This document shows positions 7,445 through 14,928 of a stretch of 49,171 nucleotides of DNA, piece after piece (position 1 is the first letter of the stretch; every line of letters begins with the position of its first letter). The stretch comes from Muribaculaceae bacterium (GTDB lineage: Bacteria > Bacteroidota > Bacteroidia > Bacteroidales > Muribaculaceae), in NCBI GenBank assembly GCA_017545095.1, contig JAFYCU010000154.1, forward strand, positions 1 through 49,171, read 5' to 3'. The notes beneath the pieces were generated by a model that saw nothing but the letters and a program-made list of their open reading frames with translations, made no database searches and had not been told where the DNA came from. The position numbers were made by a program, and so were the translations under genes.

Positions 7445-8593
7445 ATGAACGACAATAACAAAACCACCCTATCGGTAGAAAACGGCTGCTCGTGCGAACA
7501 TCCTGAAAATGCTGAACAATACACTGGTTTACAGGTTAATGCTGGTATCGAACAACCACCCATTGTGAATCCCTACCTCAAGCGCCGCCGCAAGCCTAAG
7601 CTCACGGTGAGCGAATATGTGGAAGGCATTCGTAAGGGCAATACCGCTGTGCTGGGTCAGGCTGTTACGCTTGTTGAGAGCCTGATTCCAGAACATCAAA
7701 TTGTAGCTCAGGAAGTGATAGAGAAATGCCTGCCGTTCACTGGTGGCAGCCAGCGCATAGGCATCACGGGTGTGCCTGGCGCAGGCAAGTCGACGAGCAT
7801 CGATGTGTTTGGCATCCATGTGCTCAACCGTGGTGGCAAGCTTGCCGTGCTGGCCATCGACCCTAGCAGCGAACGCAGCAAAGGCAGTATCTTGGGTGAC
7901 AAGACGCGCATGGAAAAGCTTGCAGTCCACCCCAAAGCATTCATCCGTCCCAGTCCCTCGGCAGGATCGCTGGGCGGTGTGGCACGCAAGACCCGCGAGA
8001 CCATCGTGCTATGCGAAGCCGCCGGATACGATAACATCTTTGTGGAGACCGTGGGCGTAGGTCAGAGCGAGATTGCCGTACACTCGATGGTAGACTTCTT
8101 CCTGCTTATTCAGCTTGCCGGCACCGGCGATGAGTTGCAAGGCATCAAGCGCGGCATCATGGAAATGGCCGACGGCATCGTGATCAACAAAGCCGATGGC
8201 GACAACATTGAGCGTGCCAACTTGGCTGCCGCCCAGTTCCGCAATGCCCTGCATCTGTTTCCGCTTCCCCCCAGTGGCTGGACCCCCGAAGTAACCACCT
8301 ATTCGGGCTACTACGAGCTGAACATAGAAGGCGTGTGGGACATAATCGACCGCTACTTTGCTCATGTGCGCTCCAACGGCTACTTCGAAGAACGCCGCCG
8401 CCAACAGGAGAAATACTGGATGTATGAAACCATCAACGAACAGCTCAAGGCACGCTTCTACAGCAACAGCGGTGTGCAACACATGCTCGACATCAAGCAG
8501 CAACTCGTGCTCGACAATCAACAGTCGTCGTTTGTAGCCGCACACGATGTGCTCAACTTCTATTACGAAAATTGTTTCAACCAAACCAAATAA
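7445..8593 (+). CDS. meaB: Methylmalonyl-CoA mutase-associated GTPase MeaB (ArgK family)
   Basis: The protein has 382 residues from the ATG at 7445; an in-frame TTG lies 27 bp upstream. After an N-terminal ~50-residue extension comes the G3E-type GTPase core: Walker A GVPGAGKST (residues 109-117), the conserved DPSSERSKGSILGDKTRM, SPSAGSLGGVARKTRE, FVETVGVGQSE and NKADGDN (base recognition). MeaB protects and reloads methylmalonyl-CoA mutase with its B12 cofactor, in propionate/succinate metabolism in the cytoplasm. The mutase genes are not in this window. The Nudix gene follows after 21 bp, so both are probably in one transcript. Confidence 0.95.
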   Translation: MNDNNKTTLSVENGCSCEHPENAEQYTGLQVNAGIEQPPIVNPYLKRRRKPKLTVSEYVEGIRKGNTAVLGQAVTLVESLIPEHQIVAQEVIEKCLPFTGGSQRIGITGVPGAGKSTSIDVFGIHVLNRGGKLAVLAIDPSSERSKGSILGDKTRMEKLAVHPKAFIRPSPSAGSLGGVARKTRETIVLCEAAGYDNIFVETVGVGQSEIAVHSMVDFFLLIQLAGTGDELQGIKRGIMEMADGIVINKADGDNIERANLAAAQFRNALHLFPLPPSGWTPEVTTYSGYYELNIEGVWDIIDRYFAHVRSNGYFEERRRQQEKYWMYETINEQLKARFYSNSGVQHMLDIKQQLVLDNQQSSFVAAHDVLNFYYENCFNQTK

Positions 8594-8614
8594 AGCACCC
8601 CACCTATAACACAC

Positions 8615-9139
8615 ATGAATACTCAACTTTACACCTACAGCCATCCCCATCCTGCCGTCACCACCGACTGCGTGGTATTCGGTTTCGACGGTGTACACCT
8701 GAACGTGCTGCTCATTGAGCGCGGCAGCGACCCTTTCAAGGGCAGCTGGGCATTTCCCGGCGGCTTTCTGAACATTGATGAGGATGCGCCCGAAGGTGCG
8801 CGCCGCGAGCTATTAGAAGAAACCGGCTTGACCGTCACCAACGTGGAACAACTTGGTGCATTCACGCGTCCCGACCGCGACCCCCGCGAACGCGTGATTT
8901 CGATTGCCTATTTCACGCTCACACGCACTTGCAACGTGGAAGGCGGCGATGATGCTGCATGCGCACAATGGTTTCCCATCAATCAAATGCCGCCGCTGGC
9001 TTTCGACCATCAACAAATATTTGAGCAAGCCCTCGAACGGCTGTCGCACTTCTTGAAACTCAAAACGGGCAATTTTATCAGCAGCGATTTCACCTACGAG
9101 GAAATCGACATGATTTACTACGCCACCCTCACGCGCTGA
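8615..9139 (+). CDS. Nudix hydrolase
   Basis: The protein has 174 residues. A complete Nudix box lies at residues 50-72: G50, E56, R64-E65, E68-E69 and G71, which carry Mg2+ and the pyrophosphate bond cleavage. The core reads DCVVFGFDGVHLNVLLIERG then GSWAFPGGF. The C-terminal part (FISSDFTYEEIDMIY) suggests the ADP-ribose pyrophosphatase/NrtR-like branch, but a DNA-binding winged helix is absent, so an enzyme is more likely than a repressor. The substrate cannot be read from sequence. It follows meaB by 21 bp and converges on the SEC-C gene with only 6 bp between stops. Confidence 0.9.
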   Translation: MNTQLYTYSHPHPAVTTDCVVFGFDGVHLNVLLIERGSDPFKGSWAFPGGFLNIDEDAPEGARRELLEETGLTVTNVEQLGAFTRPDRDPRERVISIAYFTLTRTCNVEGGDDAACAQWFPINQMPPLAFDHQQIFEQALERLSHFLKLKTGNFISSDFTYEEIDMIYYATLTR

Positions 9140-9145
9140 CGCGTA

Positions 9146-10318
9146 TCAATTTTCCATACCGCAACAATTCTTGTATTTCTTGCCACTACCGCAGGGACAA
9201 GGGTCGTTACGGCTCACTTTGCGCATAGGAAAGATAGGCATGGGGAAATCGTTGATGGGAGCAGGTGATTCTGATGCATACTTTTTCATTTCAGTAAACA
9301 TATCGCTCACCAAACCGCCACTTGATGGTTTCATTCCGCTCACATGCCGCGAGGAATTGCCTTTCAGTATAAACTTTGGAATGCCATTATTCAACTCCGC
9401 CAGCACTTGCGCTGCTTCGTTAGCCTCGTCCATATTTTTCAACGCAAGGCTATTAATCATTTCACCCATCCATCTCGATAACCTTATGTTCACGTTTTGC
9501 AAATCGCTGTAACTAAACGTGAGTTCACATAATACTTCCTCAGGGCTATAATCATTATTCTCCAACAATCGGCAAAAATCGCGCTCACATTGCCGAGTGG
9601 GGGTGAAATAAGGATAGGTGCCATGCGCTAATATTTCATTGATGTCGTTGGGCTCATACGGCTCCACATCGCGAATTTCGAATTCCCAATCATAATCATC
9701 TTGTATGCTAGCATACAGGATGATTTCATTGTTTTCATCGATTAATCCTTCTTCAACGCGCACGATTATTGAGTGAGTCAAAAACTTTGCAATAGCTTGC
9801 GGTGCAAGCCGTGCATCGTGGTCAGGTAAAAGCCGGCACAGCAACTCGGTGGCCTTGCTCAGCTTGATGCATCCCATGATGTTCAGCACGCCATACAAGG
9901 CTGTTTCCATCACATCCTCGCCACTTTGTTGCTTGCGCATGATGGCATCGTCGAGCAACGGAGCTACCAACTCGCCAATATCATCACACACACGCATCTG
10001 CTCATCATCCTCATAGCCCTCATCACCCTCTTCGTCGATATAGATAATTCCCAATCTCTCGGCAGGTAACAACTGCGGGGTTTCAATCACACTGGCACAC
10101 CCATCCTCAATCAACAGCTTCAGCATTTGCAAGTCGTTGAGCGTGAGGTCGTGAATCCATGTCGCAACCTCTCCAAACGCTATGGGGCTGATTTTATCAC
10201 GCAACTCACTGAGCGACATCTCCTCCAACTCATCGAGCGTGTAAGGCGATTTGAAATAAAATGCCAAGTCAATCAACTCGTTGCGATGGCATTCTTGCAA
10301 ATAATCCTTATAGGTCAT
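9146..10318 (-). CDS. SEC-C motif protein
   Basis: The protein has 390 residues from the ATG at 10318; a TTG 18 bp upstream is in frame but less likely. The C-terminus [18 protein letters not shown] is the SEC-C zinc motif (CxC...CC), also found at the end of SecA and in many unrelated proteins, where it binds zinc and other proteins. The rest is acidic and mostly helical, with no enzymatic motif seen. A long PSSGG-containing linker precedes the motif. The gene lies 41 bp downstream of the glutathione peroxidase gene on the same strand and is probably its operon partner. Role unknown. Confidence 0.85.
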   Translation of the reverse strand: MTYKDYLQECHRNELIDLAFYFKSPYTLDELEEMSLSELRDKISPIAFGEVATWIHDLTLNDLQMLKLLIEDGCASVIETPQLLPAERLGIIYIDEEGDEGYEDDEQMRVCDDIGELVAPLLDDAIMRKQQSGEDVMETALYGVLNIMGCIKLSKATELLCRLLPDHDARLAPQAIAKFLTHSIIVRVEEGLIDENNEIILYASIQDDYDWEFEIRDVEPYEPNDINEILAHGTYPYFTPTRQCERDFCRLLENNDYSPEEVLCELTFSYSDLQNVNIRLSRWMGEMINSLALKNMDEANEAAQVLAELNNGIPKFILKGNSSRHVSGMKPSSGGLVSDMFTEMKKYASESPAPINDFPMPIFPMRKVSRNDPCPCGSGKKYKNCCGMEN

Positions 10319-10359
10319 TATTCTCTTTCTTTTCAAGTTTTAGCTTCAAGCAACAACAC

Positions 10360-10968
10360 TCACAGCAAAGCTTTCACAGCTTGCTCCACTTGTTGAATGC
10401 TTGTAGTGGGTTCGAAGCGCTGCACCACACGTCCTTCGCGGTCGATGAGAAACTTGGTGAAGTTCCACTTGATGTCGGAATTCTTGTCGTAGTCGGGGTC
10501 GGCCTTGCTGAGCATGTCGTGAAGCAAGGCACCAATTTTGTGGTCGAGGTCAAAGCCCTGGAAAGGTTGCTGCTGCTTGAGGAAGGTGAACAACGGTGCT
10601 GCACCGTCGCCATTGACCTCTATTTTCTTGAACTGCGGAAACTCCGTGCCATAGTTCAGCTGGCAGAAGGCGTGAATCTCCTCCTCGGTTCCCGGGGCTT
10701 GCTGCCCAAACTGGTTGCAAGGAAAGTCAAGAATTTCGAAACCCTGGTCGCGGTAACTCTTGTAGAGGGCTTCAAGTTCCTCGTATTGCGGAGTGAATCC
10801 ACACCGCGTAGCGGTGTTCACAATCAGCAGCACCTTGCCGCTGTAGTCGCGCAAGCTCACCTCGCCGCCCTGGCGATTGAGCACGCTGAAGTCGTAAATG
10901 TTTTGTGACATGACTAATATCGCGTTGGTTAATGTAATGAGCAAGAACAGATGATGTTTCAACAGCAT
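10360..10968 (-). CDS. Glutathione peroxidase family thiol peroxidase
   Basis: The protein has 202 residues with the GPx fold signature: NTATRCGFTPQYEEL with the peroxidatic Cys56 (Cys, not selenocysteine), DFPCNQFGQQAPGTEEE, and IKWNFTKFLIDREG. In bacteria such Cys enzymes usually use thioredoxin rather than glutathione to reduce peroxides. Residues 1-20 (LFLLITLTNAILV) look like a signal or membrane segment, which would place it in the periplasm; a second start at 10911 (MSQNIYDF) would make a cytoplasmic form. No obvious ribosome-binding site decides between them. The SEC-C gene follows. Confidence 0.9.
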   Translation of the reverse strand: MLLKHHLFLLITLTNAILVMSQNIYDFSVLNRQGGEVSLRDYSGKVLLIVNTATRCGFTPQYEELEALYKSYRDQGFEILDFPCNQFGQQAPGTEEEIHAFCQLNYGTEFPQFKKIEVNGDGAAPLFTFLKQQQPFQGFDLDHKIGALLHDMLSKADPDYDKNSDIKWNFTKFLIDREGRVVQRFEPTTSIQQVEQAVKALL

Positions 10969-11507
10969 ATCATTATATTCTTTAATATTTAATTTTTAAA
11001 AAACTTTTTATGATGATATATATAGCCTGTTGATAACGACAATAACTTTAGGCCTGATTACTTGCTTATTCAGTTATTGAACTTATGAAGCTTGGTGTTT
11101 ACATTCTATTGACAACTATAAACTTTGATAATCAAGCTTTTTCAATGATCATCAACATGCTGTTAACAAGTTGCAAAGTTAATAATTATTTTTGGAAACA
11201 GGTGTGCATAGTCGCAAAAAAAGCTGTGAAAATGATGAAAAGAAATGATTGCTCAATATTTTTGCTGGCAACATTATTTTTTTATGGAAGACTACGTTTG
11301 CGGTTGCTTGGAATAAATTAGTTAATATATATCAGCAGGTTATCAATAGTTATCAACAAGGTTATTGACAATCCCAATTTGCGATGGTTGACAGATGCGG
11401 CAAATGGGTTGCACAACAAATTAAAAAAGAAAAAAAATTGTTGATGTGCACGCTGAACCCGACTTTTTTCGTAAATTTGCAGGCTGAACACGAACCAACG
11501 TAATATC
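10969..11507. other. AT-rich divergent spacer with DnaA-box-like motifs
   Basis: A 539-bp AT-rich spacer separates divergent genes. It holds TTATCAACA at 11350-11358 and in reverse at 11028-11036, with TTATCAATA at 11340 and TTATTGACA at 11362; each is near the DnaA consensus TTATCCACA. A -7-like TAAATTTG at 11472-11479 could serve the gene at 11508. A 78-codon ORF at 11085-11321 is not convincing. Confidence 0.45.
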
Positions 11508-12770
11508 ATGCTCAACCGATTATATTATATTCTCCTTATATTGCTCATCCACACTGCGCTGCCCGGCATGGCGCAGGTGACCAAAGTAGAAGTGAAAGTG
11601 CCTGCGGTGGACGGCATCGATGTGTCGGATCACCAGAAGACCATCGACTGGGATGCCGTTGCACGCGACAAGCGCGTGCAGTTTGTGTATATCAAGGCTA
11701 CCGAGGGAGCCACCTACACCTCGCGCGTGTATCGTTATAATCTGGATAACGCTCGTCGCGTGGGCATCAAGGTGGGCAGCTACCATTTTCTGCGCACCGG
11801 ATCGCGCATACGCGACCAGTTTGCCAATTTCACACGCACAGTGAAAAAACACGAGCAAGATTTGCTGCCGCTCATCGATGTGGAGGTACGTCAAGGGTGG
11901 AGCAACCAGCAGGTGCGCGACAGCGTGAAACTCTTTGCCGACTTGTGCGAAGAGCACTTTGGTGTGAGACCTATGATCTACACCAGTTCACACTTCTTCA
12001 ACCACATCTTGGGACGGTCGTTTGCCGATTATCCGCTGTTCATTGCACGCTACGCCGACAACGAGCCAGTTCTCGACAGTGGAAAATGGATTTTGTGGCA
12101 ATACAGCGAAAGTGGCCGCATTTCGGGCATCGACACTCCCGTGGACTTGTCGTGCTTCAATCGTGGCTGTGGCTTGCAGAACATCCTCATGAAAGAGGGT
12201 CGCATGGGTTCGCGCCGTCGCAATGCTTCGGATGCCGTCGACCGTCGCGAGAAACCTGGTTCGGTGAAGGTGAAAGAAGCCCCGGCCATGTCGAAACAAC
12301 AGGAAAAGGAACTCAAGAAACAGCAAGAGAAAGAGCGTAAAGCTCGTGAGCGTGCTGAGAAACTGCGCAAGGAGCAGGAGAAAAAGCAAGCCGAAGAGCA
12401 GCGCAAGGCCGAGGAACAGCAACGCAAACGTGCCATGCAGCAAGCGCATGAACAGCAAAAGAAGCAGGAGCAAGAGCAAAAAAAGCTGGAACAAGAAAGA
12501 AAAAAGGAAGAGAAACGCTTGCAGGAAGAGGCCAAAAAGCAAAGAGAACAAGCTGCCAAACAGGCTGAGCAGCAACGCAAGAAAGCCGAAGTGGAGCAAC
12601 GCCAAAAGCAACAACAGGTTCAGCGACAACAGGAACAAAACCAGCAAAAGGACAAGCAGCGCCAACAACGCGAAACTGTGCAGCGCAACAGGTTGCAACA
12701 AACCACCACTAATGTGCGGCAAAGCACTAAGACGCGCAAAACCAACAAAAGCTCGGCCGACAACGACTGA
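11508..12770 (+). CDS. GH25 lysozyme-like protein with long charged coiled-coil tail
   Basis: The protein has 420 residues with a signal peptide (LYYILLILLIHTALPGMAQ). Residues 33-230 are a GH25 muramidase domain: GIDVSDHQ with catalytic Asp38, KATEGATY, VGSYHFLRTG, LIDVE with Asp124/Glu126, RPMIYTS, and LWQYSESGRISGI. GH25 enzymes cut the MurNAc-GlcNAc bond of peptidoglycan. Residues ~250-420 are almost only K, Q, E and R, a long single helix or coiled coil. Such tails are unusual on GH25 proteins; they might bind the wall or another surface. It is the first of three adjacent GH25 genes. Confidence 0.92.
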   Translation: MLNRLYYILLILLIHTALPGMAQVTKVEVKVPAVDGIDVSDHQKTIDWDAVARDKRVQFVYIKATEGATYTSRVYRYNLDNARRVGIKVGSYHFLRTGSRIRDQFANFTRTVKKHEQDLLPLIDVEVRQGWSNQQVRDSVKLFADLCEEHFGVRPMIYTSSHFFNHILGRSFADYPLFIARYADNEPVLDSGKWILWQYSESGRISGIDTPVDLSCFNRGCGLQNILMKEGRMGSRRRNASDAVDRREKPGSVKVKEAPAMSKQQEKELKKQQEKERKARERAEKLRKEQEKKQAEEQRKAEEQQRKRAMQQAHEQQKKQEQEQKKLEQERKKEEKRLQEEAKKQREQAAKQAEQQRKKAEVEQRQKQQQVQRQQEQNQQKDKQRQQRETVQRNRLQQTTTNVRQSTKTRKTNKSSADND

Positions 12771-12813
12771 CGAAAGAATAAAAAACGCTTTCGACAGCGG
12801 ATAGCATAAATAG

Positions 12814-13034
12814 TTTCAAGTTTCACAAGTAATGAAGAATTGGGAAATGGTAATATATCAAAAGAATAGCTCCCCCTCTAAGATAGAGGGGGCAGGGAGG
12901 AGCATGACGATGCTGTCAAAATTTCCACCATGATTGCATAGTCGCTGTGTGGACATACTCCCCCTAACCCCTTCTAGAGGGGGGAACCGCTCAACTTAGA
13001 GGGGGAACTATCGCCAAAACTTGCGAAACTTGAA
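12814..13034. repeat. MITE-like palindromic element between GH25 genes
   Basis: Terminal inverted repeats of 16 bp with one mismatch: TTCAAGTTTCACAAGT at 12814-12829 and its complement at 13019-13034. A second inverted layer lies inside: TAGCTCCCCCTCTAAG at 12867-12882 against 12995-13010 (one mismatch). A tight hairpin CCCCCTCTA-AGA-TAGAGGGGG is also present at 12872-12892. The ~221 bp holds no coding frame and fills most of the spacer between the first two GH25 genes. Confidence 0.7.
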
Positions 13035-13069
13035 TAAATAGATAATTCACCTCAGTCCCCATCGCCATC

Positions 13070-14170
13070 ATGACCTGTCGCGTGCTTGCTTGTGTTGTTG
13101 CTCTGCTGCTGTGCTGCGGCATGAGTGATGTGACGTGGGCGCAGAAACAAAAGGGCGGAGCAGCATTTCACGGCATCGACGTGAGTCACCACCAGGGCAG
13201 CATCGATTGGAATACTGTGGCTAGCGACAAACGCGTGGGATTCGTCTATATTCGCGCCTCCAACGGCTCCAGACCCGATAACAATTATAAAAGCAACATC
13301 AAGGCCGCCCGACAGCAGGGACTGCTGGTGGGCAGTTACCATTTTCTTAATCCCAACTGCCCCGTACAAACACAATTCAACAATTTCTACCAGCGTGTAA
13401 AGCATGGCGAGCAGGACCTGATACCCGTGGTCGACATCGAGGACGTACCCGAGTTGGGTGTGCTGTGGAAGCCCCAGCAGGCACGCGACTTCCTCGCTGA
13501 GTTTGTGCAGCTCGTGCAACGCTACTACGGAGTGAAGCCGATGATTTACACCAGCAACAAGTTCTTCACCGACTATCTGGGACGTGCTTTCGCCGATTTC
13601 CCGCTCTTCATAGCCCGTTATGGCTCTGTGGAACCCAACCCGATGAATGGTGCCCGCTGGACATTGTGGCAATTCACCCGCCAAGGGCGCGTGGACGGCA
13701 TTAACCACCATGTGGACCTGTCGCGTTTTAACCGGGGGTTTGGGCTGGGCAACATTCGCATGCCTGGGGCTAAACGCGCCAAGTCGCACAGCAAGAAAGA
13801 CCATGCCAACGAAAAGGAAAAGAAGGGCAAGAAGGCCAAGGAGAGCGGCAAAACCAAGGCCGATGACAGCAAACTAGCCAAGGCAAGCGAAAACAAGTCA
13901 AATAGGACCGACAAAAATAACAAAAGGACATCGGAAGAGAAAAGCCGAAGCGTAAAACACAGTGAACCAGACAATTCGAAAAATGCAAATAGGACGTCCT
14001 CGAAGAATAAAAGGACCTCGGTTTCGCCATCCACAACTCCAAAACCTAAAGCAAAATCGATGAAATCGGCTAAGAAACCAGCTCCAGCGGCTCCAACCAC
14101 CAGCGAGAAAAAGTCGTCGAAAAAGAAAACCCCTAAACATCATGGCAATGGCAATTCCAAACGAAAATAA
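13070..14170 (+). CDS. GH25 lysozyme-like protein with lysine-rich tail
   Basis: The protein has 366 residues with a signal peptide (VLACVVALLLCCGMSDVTWA). The GH25 domain spans residues 30-230: GIDVSHHQ with Asp37, VGSYHFLNPN, VVDIE with Asp122/Glu124, KPMIYTSNKFF, and LWQFTRQGRVDGI. All expected acidic residues are present. Residues ~235-366 are a basic, disordered tail rich in K, S and T (many SKK and KKT runs). The tail differs from the Q/E/K coiled coil of the upstream paralogue, although the catalytic domains are close. The next GH25 gene starts 29 bp before this one ends. Confidence 0.92.
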   Translation: MTCRVLACVVALLLCCGMSDVTWAQKQKGGAAFHGIDVSHHQGSIDWNTVASDKRVGFVYIRASNGSRPDNNYKSNIKAARQQGLLVGSYHFLNPNCPVQTQFNNFYQRVKHGEQDLIPVVDIEDVPELGVLWKPQQARDFLAEFVQLVQRYYGVKPMIYTSNKFFTDYLGRAFADFPLFIARYGSVEPNPMNGARWTLWQFTRQGRVDGINHHVDLSRFNRGFGLGNIRMPGAKRAKSHSKKDHANEKEKKGKKAKESGKTKADDSKLAKASENKSNRTDKNNKRTSEEKSRSVKHSEPDNSKNANRTSSKNKRTSVSPSTTPKPKAKSMKSAKKPAPAAPTTSEKKSSKKKTPKHHGNGNSKRK

Positions 14171-14876
14171 CCGATTGCTGCTACTTGTTGTGCTGGCTGT
14201 GCTGCTGCTGTTGCCATCGTGTGGCGGTTCGGGCGAGGTCACTGGACAGCGCCGGCACATCGCGCCGCGTGACTCCACAGCCCCTTACGATGGCATCGAC
14301 ATCTCCAGCCACCAGGGCGACATTGACTGGACCAAGGTGGCCAGCGACAAATATATCCGATTCGTCTATATCAAAGCCACCGAAGGAGCCACCTATCGTT
14401 CGAGCCACTATCGACGTAACGTGGAGGGAGCGCACCGCCACGGCTTGCTGGTGGGAAGCTACCACTATGTGACATCAACCTCGGCCATCGATGCGCAGGC
14501 ACGCAACTTTATCATGCAGGCTCCGCGACACACGCAGGACCTGATTCCCATGCTCGACGTGGAGGAACGCGGCTCATGGTCGCGCAGCCAGCTCATCGAC
14601 AGTGTGGCGCGGTTTGCCCAGCTGCTTGAGAAGCACTATGGCCGAAAGCCCATGATTTATTCCACTATCGACTTCTATAACAAGAACCTGGCACCGCATT
14701 TCAACAAATACCCGTTATATATCGGTCGCTATTCGTCGCAAGCCCCGTCAATCAACTGGCAGGGTAGCTACACCGTGTGGCAGTTTACCGAGAACGGCAT
14801 TATCCCCGGCATCGATGCGTATGTGGACCTGTGCCACTACCACGACGATGGTTGGCTCGATGAGATTGCTTTGTGA
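14142..14876 (+). CDS. GH25 lysozyme-like lipoprotein
   Basis: The protein has 244 residues, with no tail. The N-terminus LLLLVVLAVLLLLPSC gives a lipobox at Cys27, so it is a lipoprotein of the inner or outer membrane. The GH25 domain carries GIDISSHQ with Asp53, KATEGATY, VGSYHYVTST, MLDVE with Asp139/Glu141, RKPMIYS and VWQFTENGIIPGI. The start lies inside the end of the previous gene (29-bp overlap), so translation is likely coupled. An ATG two codons later is an alternative start. The gene converges with the GH3 gene. Confidence 0.92.
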   Translation: MAMAIPNENNRLLLLVVLAVLLLLPSCGGSGEVTGQRRHIAPRDSTAPYDGIDISSHQGDIDWTKVASDKYIRFVYIKATEGATYRSSHYRRNVEGAHRHGLLVGSYHYVTSTSAIDAQARNFIMQAPRHTQDLIPMLDVEERGSWSRSQLIDSVARFAQLLEKHYGRKPMIYSTIDFYNKNLAPHFNKYPLYIGRYSSQAPSINWQGSYTVWQFTENGIIPGIDAYVDLCHYHDDGWLDEIAL

Positions 14877-14928
14877 CTGGAGGATTAAGTGGCAAGCACA
14901 TGGTGTTCAGCGTGTTCAGTTTGTTCAC

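Noticed and set aside
11085..11321. 78-codon ORF in the AT-rich spacer before the GH25 genes
   Set aside because: No ribosome-binding or promoter match, AT-driven composition, overlaps DnaA-like motifs.
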